Under the pieces are notes generated by a model. The model was not told where the DNA came from. It worked only from the letters and a program-made list of their open reading frames with translations, and did no database searches. A stretch of DNA of 11,835 nt from Candidatus Heimdallarchaeota archaeon (GTDB lineage Archaea; Asgardarchaeota; Heimdallarchaeia; JABLTI01): the NCBI GenBank assembly GCA_030602675.1, contig JAUVZH010000040.1, positions 1-11,835 of the forward strand, in the 5' to 3' direction. The position numbers were made by a program, and so were the translations under genes. This document shows positions 7,821 through 11,835 of this stretch, in pieces (within the stretch, counting starts at the first letter, position 1; every line of letters begins with the position of its first letter).

Positions 7821-7838
7821 CTGTCTTCTTTTCTCTCG
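7815..7838 (+). terminator. Pyrimidine-rich tract after the candidate RNA
   Basis: About four fifths of these 24 nt are T or C, directly after the closing stem of the structured element. Archaeal transcription often ends in such tracts. This is weak evidence and applies only if the element is read on the plus strand. Confidence 0.25.
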
Positions 7839-7875
7839 ACATTTCAGAGTTGCTCAATTAATCTCTTAGTTGTTT

Positions 7876-9474
7876 TCATTCCTTTTTAGTTTGAAAGAAT
7901 GTTGTAATATATTGATAGAGAACGGAGTTTTGTAGCTGATTATTTGTCACTTTCACGTCAAAATAGTCACTCATCTTTTTGTATAAATCAGCCTTTTTAT
8001 CTATTGGTTGTTCAATAAGCAGATACCTATCTCTTATTGATAAGCTCTTTGCCATAGAGAGTAATCTCTCTTTTGGTTGCAAATCCAAACGTGCAAATGC
8101 TTTTCGGGAACGAAAATACTCCAATTTATTTTCAGCTAAAAACAACATTAGATGTTCAGGTGCATTTGGTAATTTTGGTAGGAGTTTTACTAGAAGTGGT
8201 AGTGGGAGACTATTACGTCTTTCATAAGCTGCTAAATGCCCCTTGGGTATTATTAGATAGTCTGCGAGATCTTGTTGAGTCCACGACAAAATCTTCCGCG
8301 GGGTTCTTAGGAATTTTGTACAATTAATTACATTGAGAGTTGGAAGTAATTCAAAATTAAAGTAAGATTCATCATTTAACGATATAATTGTTTCAAGATT
8401 GAAGGCATCAATTCGATACTTAATTGGATCTTCAATTAAATGAAGTCTTTTTTTAGAAAGATATCTTTGATATTCCTTTTGTTTTATGGGATGTCTTGGT
8501 TGTAGAAATTTACTTAGAATATCTTTTGAAGTAGCCTTTATACCTACAGCATAACTAATACCAAATTCTGTACATATAGTTCGAGTGGTAAATCCTATGT
8601 CATAGATGGAGAGTAGATTTGTAAATTCATTAATAAAAAACTCAGAAGAAGAGCAAAAATTAACGTTGGTTTTGTAACTGCCATCGGCATCTAAAGCTCC
8701 ACTCCAGAATGCCCAGCGAAGGAATTCATCTGATTTGAAAACAAGTGGTTCTCGTAAGGCATGATATTTTTTCCCTGTAATTGGCTGATCAGTTAAGAAA
8801 TTAACCAATCGAACCAGCCACTTATTGTTTAGATGAAGTAACCAAACTTTTTTCTCACCATTAACAGGTCCATCAACACCAAAAAGGGATTTTGATAATG
8901 CTTGAAGCATTAACATATGTTCTTGTGAAAAGTCAACTAGTTCAATATTGTGATAATTCAAGTGCCCATCACCAATAACCACCCCTAAAAAGTAGGCTAG
9001 ATCAGCAGTTAATCTCGTAGGAAGGTGAAAGTGTTCTCCTCGAGCGGACTGGAAAGAGACGTACTTTTGACTAAGAAATGATTGCCTATGGTCACTTAAT
9101 CGGAACAGTGGGAAAGGCAACCTTTGTTGGTTCTCTGTATAATCAATGATCTTTTGTTGCCATTTCTTAATAGAATAATCAATAGCTGTCTCTTGGAAGT
9201 AATGATGACACCTCTCAGCTAACTTCAGTGATTGTTTACGTAAGTTGAGTGCTAAATCAGATGAGAGAGAAATATAAGGTAATCGCTGAAGAAGTCGTTT
9301 ACCACCAACGAAGTCAATTTTACGAACCATAATGGAATAGAGATTGAGAATATCTTGTTTAGTGAATAACTTGGACTGCTTGTTTTGTACTATTAGTTTA
9401 TTTGCTGTAAGCCATTCATTTTTAATTATAGGTGTTGGATCTAAAAGTAATGGATCAGTCGACCAGTGCAACAT
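7876..9474 (-). CDS. Free-standing LAGLIDADG (DOD-type) protein with a helix-turn-helix domain
   Basis: A 532-residue protein. Two LAGLIDADG helices are evident: LAYFLGVVIGDG (159-170, acidic D169) and FWSGALDADG (256-265, acidic D264), separated by about 95 residues as in single-chain homing endonucleases with two pseudo-symmetric halves. Both expected metal-binding acids are kept, so DNA cleavage is plausible. Residues 393-432 (ILSWTQQDLADYLIIPKGHLAAYERR) form an XRE/Cro-like helix-turn-helix. The first 150 residues and the tail are helical and unrecognised. There are no intein splicing blocks and no interrupted host gene, so it is free-standing; it may be a homing endonuclease or a LAGLIDADG protein re-used as a regulator. 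The ATG at 9474 has no clear Shine-Dalgarno but has an inverted repeat and TATA-like DNA just upstream. It lies 68 nt after an AbrB-type gene on the same strand. Any part in the neighbouring Cas1 or RAMP modules is speculative. Confidence 0.85.
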   Translation of the reverse strand: MLHWSTDPLLLDPTPIIKNEWLTANKLIVQNKQSKLFTKQDILNLYSIMVRKIDFVGGKRLLQRLPYISLSSDLALNLRKQSLKLAERCHHYFQETAIDYSIKKWQQKIIDYTENQQRLPFPLFRLSDHRQSFLSQKYVSFQSARGEHFHLPTRLTADLAYFLGVVIGDGHLNYHNIELVDFSQEHMLMLQALSKSLFGVDGPVNGEKKVWLLHLNNKWLVRLVNFLTDQPITGKKYHALREPLVFKSDEFLRWAFWSGALDADGSYKTNVNFCSSSEFFINEFTNLLSIYDIGFTTRTICTEFGISYAVGIKATSKDILSKFLQPRHPIKQKEYQRYLSKKRLHLIEDPIKYRIDAFNLETIISLNDESYFNFELLPTLNVINCTKFLRTPRKILSWTQQDLADYLIIPKGHLAAYERRNSLPLPLLVKLLPKLPNAPEHLMLFLAENKLEYFRSRKAFARLDLQPKERLLSMAKSLSIRDRYLLIEQPIDKKADLYKKMSDYFDVKVTNNQLQNSVLYQYITTFFQTKKE

Positions 9475-9485
9475 AAAAAATCAAC

Positions 9486-9502
9486 TTGATATTATGTATC
9501 AA
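9486..9502. promoter_or_regulatory. Inverted repeat at the promoter of the LAGLIDADG gene
   Basis: TTGATA and TATCAA form perfect 6-bp arms around a 5-nt spacer, 12 nt upstream of the ATG at 9474. The TATA-like ATACATAAT (minus strand) lies within it. It is a candidate operator, perhaps for the protein's own helix-turn-helix or the adjacent AbrB-like protein. Short AT-rich inverted repeats also occur by chance. Confidence 0.35.
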
Positions 9503-9542
9503 AGAATTAGCTTTGATTTAACTTTAAAAACTCATAACCTCA

Positions 9543-9710
9543 TCAATCTGAATCAGGTAAAGCTATTTCCTTTGTAATAATTACTCGACCATCATCATCT
9601 TCAACAAATACAATATAATCACCCAATTCTAAATCAAGTTTCTTACGTACATCTGAGGGTATAGAAACTTGCCCTTGTTGTGTGATTTTTGCACTACCAA
9701 TAAATTTCAT
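9543..9710 (-). CDS. AbrB/SpoVT-type swapped-hairpin DNA-binding protein
   Basis: A 55-residue protein beginning MKFIGSAKITQQGQVSIPSD, followed by VRKKLDLELGDYIVFVEDDDGRVIITK: the SpoVT/AbrB domain signature (K-I/V-T-x-x-G-Q-V-x-I-P, then R-x-x-L-x-L-x-x-GD). Such proteins dimerise through swapped hairpins and act as transcription factors or as antitoxins paired with a toxin. The start chosen is ATG at 9710, because GAGGT lies 8 nt upstream and the domain begins right there; an ATG at 9725 would add five residues (MRLFS) but has no Shine-Dalgarno. No PIN, MazF or other toxin gene is adjacent, so an antitoxin role is not supported. It is divergent from the RAMP genes across about 150 bp holding a 20-nt palindrome, which makes it a good candidate regulator of them (inference). 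Confidence 0.88.
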   Translation of the reverse strand: MKFIGSAKITQQGQVSIPSDVRKKLDLELGDYIVFVEDDDGRVIITKEIALPDSD

Positions 9711-9718
9711 CGAAAACA

Positions 9719-9723
9719 ACCTC
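9719..9723 (-). promoter_or_regulatory. Shine-Dalgarno deciding the AbrB-type start
   Basis: GAGGT on the minus strand, 8 nt before the ATG at 9710. The alternative upstream ATG (9725) overlaps this very site, so the downstream start is favoured. Confidence 0.6.
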
Positions 9724-9794
9724 ATATCTATTTTATTTTTCTTAAATTCGGTAATAAACCTATTGTTAATGAATCTAAATTAAAGAACGAAGGG

Positions 9795-9802
9795 TTTAAA
9801 TA
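9795..9802 (+). promoter_or_regulatory. Putative TATA box of the RAMP operon
   Basis: TTTAAATA, preceded by purine-rich CGAAGGG that could serve as a BRE. With usual spacing the transcription start would fall near 9822-9826, inside the palindrome at 9809-9828 and about 35 nt before the first ATG. Confidence 0.4.
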
Positions 9803-9808
9803 GTTTAA

Positions 9809-9828
9809 TTTCATTAATTTTAATGAAA
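9809..9828. promoter_or_regulatory. Perfect 20-nt palindrome, candidate operator
   Basis: Two 9-nt arms (TTTCATTAA and TTAATGAAA) flank a 2-nt centre, with no mismatch. It lies in the divergent region between the AbrB-type gene and the Cas7-like gene and would cover the predicted start of plus-strand transcription. That placement suits a repressor site, and the adjacent AbrB-type protein is the obvious candidate ligand. A transcript hairpin is also possible but would be weak, being all A/T apart from one G or C per arm. Confidence 0.5.
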
Positions 9829-9857
9829 ATAAGTAAATTAATTGGACGGCTATCTGA

Positions 9858-10634
9858 ATGAACGTACAAAACGTAACCCGAAAATTCAAACGATTAGTAA
9901 TCAAAGCAAAAACACCCATTGCCAAACCATGTAATGGATCGGTAAATAATAGTAAGATCAATAGCTTGCTAGTGGTAAGCAATGGAGGGGAAAATGGAGA
10001 AAAAGGAAAGAGATACCTAGTCAAAGGATTAAGAGGAGTGCTTAACAACTCGATGATGGCTCTTGCAAAACAAAGAGGAATAGAGGTATGCCATTCATCG
10101 AACAAGGTAGAAACACAAAGTGGAGAAAGCTTGTTACCAACAGCATTCCATCCGAATGGAGCATGCTTTCCAGAAGATGAATGCATTCGACATCGATTAA
10201 TGGGTTCTATTAAGAAACAATCAATCCTACGGTTTGAGCCAGTAATCATAGTATCGGAAAATGTGAAAGAGGAAGTGGAAGATGCAGAGAAGATGCATGT
10301 TGCAACTGAAAATCGGGTAGCATTAGTTGAAGGATCAAAAAAGAGTATCCAAGATTTTGGCGAAAGATATGTTGCAGGGAAATTCACAATCAAGATAGAG
10401 CTACGTAAAGAATTAACCAAAGAAGAACTAGGATTCCTCTTGAAAAGTATCCTCTTCATGTCAGAAATAGGATTTGGTGGTGCGGTGAACAATGGGGCAG
10501 GAAAGCTGGTGTTAAAGGAAATTGTTCTACAAGAAGTGGAACGCTCTCGAACAATCAGAAAAGGGAAGGTAATTGAAGAAGAGAAAGTACGCAATCTTTG
10601 GAAGCAAATGGAGGAGGCGCTAGAAGCATGGTAA
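9858..10634 (+). CDS. Cas7-like RAMP protein
   Basis: This 258-residue protein has the outline of a Cas7-group RAMP (Csm3/Csc2-like). KRYLVKGLRGVLNNSMM (51-67) matches the motif xxIPGSSLKGxLR. FHPNGACFPEDECIRHRLMGS (97-117) matches the Cys/His-containing segment before the 'LFGS' motif, with C103, C109 and H112 as possible zinc ligands. EIGFGGAVNNGAGKLVLKEIVL (203-224) is the C-terminal Gly-rich loop and strand (xxGGxxxxGxGxV). Cas7 proteins polymerise along a guide RNA to form the effector backbone; Csm3-type members also cut RNA with an Asp in the first loop. No such Asp is obvious in the loop near residues 20-35 here, so cleavage cannot be claimed. The tail (225-258) is charged and helical. 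The ATG at 9858 is the first in frame; its ribosome site is weak. The next gene overlaps it by 7 nt, so the two products are probably made together. Subtype assignment is not possible by eye. Confidence 0.72.
   Translation: MNVQNVTRKFKRLVIKAKTPIAKPCNGSVNNSKINSLLVVSNGGENGEKGKRYLVKGLRGVLNNSMMALAKQRGIEVCHSSNKVETQSGESLLPTAFHPNGACFPEDECIRHRLMGSIKKQSILRFEPVIIVSENVKEEVEDAEKMHVATENRVALVEGSKKSIQDFGERYVAGKFTIKIELRKELTKEELGFLLKSILFMSEIGFGGAVNNGAGKLVLKEIVLQEVERSRTIRKGKVIEEEKVRNLWKQMEEALEAW
10610..10617 (+). promoter_or_regulatory. Shine-Dalgarno of the RAMP-HD gene
   Basis: GGAGGAGG, 10 nt upstream of ATG 10628 and inside the 3' end of the Cas7-like gene. It rules in the ATG at 10628 over an in-frame TTG at 10598, whose extra codons would merely translate this site (Gly-Gly-Gly). 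Confidence 0.7.
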
Positions 10635-11533
10635 CGAAGAAAGTATTCATCCTTGAGGGAAGATTACTCACACCAATAATTACCTCCACTCCTCTACTGA
10701 AGAAAGGACGAGTTTGGATACAAATAGTAAGTGATTTACAATCCAACAAGAAATCTATGAAAAGTTACATTGGGAAGTTAGTGAAAGGAGAACAAAAAGT
10801 ACCAGTGCAACTGTTGGCATACCGAGGATTTGTTCGAGTGACATGCTTGGATGAAAATAGTTCTCGAGCTCAAGCAATCATAAGCAAATATCTAACGATG
10901 AATTGTTTAGGCAATAAGATCAGTGACGGATTTGGAAAAATAGAATGGTTGAACTACAGAGAAGAACTATATCAAAGATTGCAACCAGAACCGAAGCGAA
11001 AAAAATTCAAAATACGAAAGGGATTAGGACCAAATTATCCAATTGAATTGCAGCGATTGCTTATTGCTTTAATGCTACATGATTTTGTGCACACAGAAAG
11101 ACATCAAAGCAAAATTTACCAAGAAGTACCTATAGAAGATGAGGAAATAAGGAACGCATGTTTATACCACCACAATGGAGAAGAAAGTAACAACAAATTG
11201 CTACCAATAGTAAAGTATTATGATCATTTAGCATCCTATATTAGTAGAAAAAGACCACTTAAAACAAAATCAAGATATGATTTTAAGAATGGAAGAATTG
11301 ACTTTAAGCAACTCGTTAAAGAAATTGAATTACGACAACAATCTGCATTTAAACTCTACAACTACATCTACCAGTCAAAAGAATTGACTCAAGTAGTAGA
11401 AGCAATGACATATGGCAAAAATAACTTAAGAAACCACTTATTGGTAATGGTAAACTTGGCAATAAACGATTATCTCAAAAAGAAGCTAACAATTAAAAAA
11501 GGGAAAATAACTATCGAAAGAAAAAAATTATAA
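10628..11533 (+). CDS. RAMP-fold protein fused to an HD nuclease/phosphohydrolase domain
   Basis: A 301-residue, two-domain protein. Residues 4-108 resemble a single RAMP/ferredoxin-like fold of the Cas5/Cas6 sort: a first strand KVFILEGRLLTPI and a Gly-rich loop plus strand GNKISDGFGKIEWL (95-108). Residues 138-215 carry HD-superfamily marks: LMLHDFVH (H151, D152), CLYHHNGE (H181, H182) and KYYDHLASYISRKR (D199), in the order and spacing of H-HD-HH-D metal-binding phosphohydrolases. Cas3'' and Cas10 carry HD domains that cut DNA, so this one may be a nuclease; nucleotide hydrolysis is the alternative. The remaining 85 residues are basic and helical. It overlaps the Cas7-like gene by 7 nt. 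I infer that it docks on the Cas7-like protein and supplies the catalytic site, as a Cas5-HD-like subunit would. HD fusion to a small RAMP instead of to Cas3 or Cas10 is unusual. The HD call is firmer than the RAMP call. Confidence 0.75.
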   Translation: MVTKKVFILEGRLLTPIITSTPLLKKGRVWIQIVSDLQSNKKSMKSYIGKLVKGEQKVPVQLLAYRGFVRVTCLDENSSRAQAIISKYLTMNCLGNKISDGFGKIEWLNYREELYQRLQPEPKRKKFKIRKGLGPNYPIELQRLLIALMLHDFVHTERHQSKIYQEVPIEDEEIRNACLYHHNGEESNNKLLPIVKYYDHLASYISRKRPLKTKSRYDFKNGRIDFKQLVKEIELRQQSAFKLYNYIYQSKELTQVVEAMTYGKNNLRNHLLVMVNLAINDYLKKKLTIKKGKITIERKKL

Positions 11534-11555
11534 AGGAAAAGTCTCACTATCGGCA

Positions 11556-11667
11556 AGCAAACGAGAAGCACTCGTTACTGCTAAGGATGCTGAGATGCAT
11601 TCATCTCTGACCATGAACAATGCTAACTCGAGAGAGCCCAACCAACTCGAAGACCGAGAAGCCTCGG
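11556..11667 (+). ncRNA. Candidate structured RNA: three stable hairpins after the RAMP-HD gene
   Basis: Three perfect or near-perfect hairpins follow one another. AGCA-AACGAG (11556-11565) pairs with CTCGTT-(AC)-TGCT (11571-11582) around loop AAGCA. GAGATG-CATT-CATCTC lies at 11592-11607. CCGAG-AAGC-CTCGG lies at 11654-11667. The first and third share the core CGAG-AAGC(A)-CTCG. ACTCGA also occurs twice between them (11626 and 11645). No coding frame fits and GC content is above the surroundings. It could be the 3' part of the RAMP message, an independent small RNA or a C/D or H/ACA guide; I see no convincing C/D or H/ACA boxes. The strand is assumed from the neighbours. Confidence 0.4.
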
Positions 11668-11684
11668 AGCATAGGCAGAGAAAA

Positions 11685-11704
11685 AAAGATAAACAAAAAT
11701 CTTT
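11685..11704 (+). terminator. A/T-rich hairpin before the tRNA gene
   Basis: AAAGAT and ATCTTT can pair around an 8-nt loop, 14 nt before the tRNA. It is a weak candidate for the end of the RAMP transcript or a part of the tRNA promoter. Confidence 0.2.
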
Positions 11705-11717
11705 AGGTGACATCCAC

Positions 11718-11835
11718 GCGGAGGTAGCCCAGCTAGGTCAACGGCGGTGGACTTAAGATCCCTGATCAAGTAGGTCAGGTACTCCATAGGGCCAGAATGT
11801 ATAGGAAATCCACTCCTGTAGAGGTACGTGTGTTC
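11718..11835 (+). tRNA. tRNA-Leu (anticodon UAA) with intron, 3' end beyond the window
   Basis: The acceptor 5' strand GCGGAGG (11718-11724) is followed by a D-arm with the Leu-like AGCTAGGTCAA. The anticodon stem is GTGGA (11747-11751) with TCCAC (11809-11813), and the loop CT-TAA-G gives anticodon TAA at 11754-11756. A long variable arm follows with stem CCT/AGG (11815-11817 with 11822-11824), as class II tRNAs have. The T-arm begins GTGTG-TTC and is cut by the window edge, so the 3' half of the T-stem, the acceptor 3' strand and CCA status cannot be seen. The anticodon stem is interrupted by a 50-nt intron. It decodes UUA leucine codons, which suits this AT-rich genome. Confidence 0.9.
11758..11807 (+). 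other. 50-nt tRNA intron at position 37/38 with bulge-helix-bulge
   Basis: The intron follows G37 (11757) and ends before A38 (11808). The loop bases CTTA (11752-11755) can pair with TAGG (11802-11805), with one G-U, giving the 4-bp central helix. This leaves three-base bulges AG/A at the 5' site and AA/A at the 3' site. An internal hairpin CCTGA/TCAGG (11761-11765 with 11775-11779) is present. This is the substrate form of the archaeal tRNA splicing endonuclease. Confidence 0.8.

Noticed and set aside
9543..9710. Antitoxin of a toxin-antitoxin pair
   Set aside because: AbrB-type antitoxins usually sit within a few bases of a PIN or MazF toxin gene. The downstream neighbour is a 532-aa LAGLIDADG protein and no small toxin frame is present.
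9728..10594. Long open frame (288 codons) on the minus strand
   Set aside because: It is antisense to the Cas7-like gene, rich in Ser, Phe and Pro as expected of a mirror frame, and has no recognisable domain. The plus-strand frame has motifs and a coupled downstream gene.
10598..10627. Longer start (TTG at 10598) for the RAMP-HD protein
   Set aside because: The extra codons encode the Shine-Dalgarno itself (Gly-Gly-Gly), and a well-spaced ATG follows at 10628.
1..11835. CRISPR array
   Set aside because: I found no 24-40 nt unit repeated at regular spacing. The short CGAG-AAGC-CTCG and ACTCGA repeats near 11560-11667 are too short and irregular.
7876..11835. Casposon with the tRNA-Leu as integration target
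   Set aside because: Known casposon insertions lie downstream of the tRNA 3' end, whereas the Cas1-like gene lies on the 5' side. No terminal inverted repeats or family B polymerase are in view.

Overview
The window looks archaeal, and an Asgard archaeon is my best guess. The direct evidence is a tRNA-Leu gene with an intron at the canonical archaeal 37/38 position, Shine-Dalgarno-led compact operons, TATA-like promoter boxes, an AbrB-type small DNA-binding protein, a free-standing LAGLIDADG protein and an AT-rich composition broken by GC-rich islands at RNA-like elements. The Asgard placement is inference. It rests mainly on resemblance to CRISPR-derived loci with very divergent Cas1 proteins that I recall being reported from Asgard metagenome-assembled genomes (Makarova and colleagues, CRISPR Journal, 2020).

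Layout. (1) 1-7448, minus strand: a tightly packed six-gene operon with gaps of 1-2 nt or overlaps of about 20 nt. In transcription order it holds a 215-aa winged-helix-like protein, a 681-aa protein with an apparently degenerate helicase front half and cysteine clusters at its end, a 500-aa divergent Cas1-family protein, a 188-aa winged-helix-like protein, a 766-aa SF2 helicase of the Hrq1/MrfA type, and a metallophosphoesterase that runs off the left edge. (2) 7449-7875: a 427-bp non-coding region with the operon's likely promoter and a GC-rich foldable element closed by a long inverted repeat, a candidate structured RNA. (3) 7876-9710, minus strand: a LAGLIDADG plus helix-turn-helix protein, preceded by a small AbrB/SpoVT domain protein. 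(4) 9711-9857: a divergent promoter region with a perfect 20-nt palindrome. (5) 9858-11533, plus strand: a two-gene RAMP module, a Cas7-like protein overlapping a RAMP-fold protein fused to an HD nuclease/phosphohydrolase domain. (6) 11534-11835: a second hairpin-rich non-coding stretch, then the 5' part of an intron-containing tRNA-Leu(UAA).

Reading as a system (inference). The plus-strand pair has the parts of a minimal RNA-binding effector: a Cas7-like backbone subunit, a RAMP-fold partner and an HD catalytic domain. The minus-strand operon has an integrase-like Cas1 with an intact catalytic triad, an active-looking helicase, a phosphoesterase and several DNA-binding helpers. No Cas2, Cas4, Cas3, Cas10 or CRISPR array is visible. 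I read this as a CRISPR-derived system that may act without conventional spacers, either as defence or as a mobile or genome-maintenance module. The two hairpin-rich RNAs are the natural candidates for partners of the RAMP proteins. The AbrB-like protein and the palindrome suggest that the RAMP genes are under repression.
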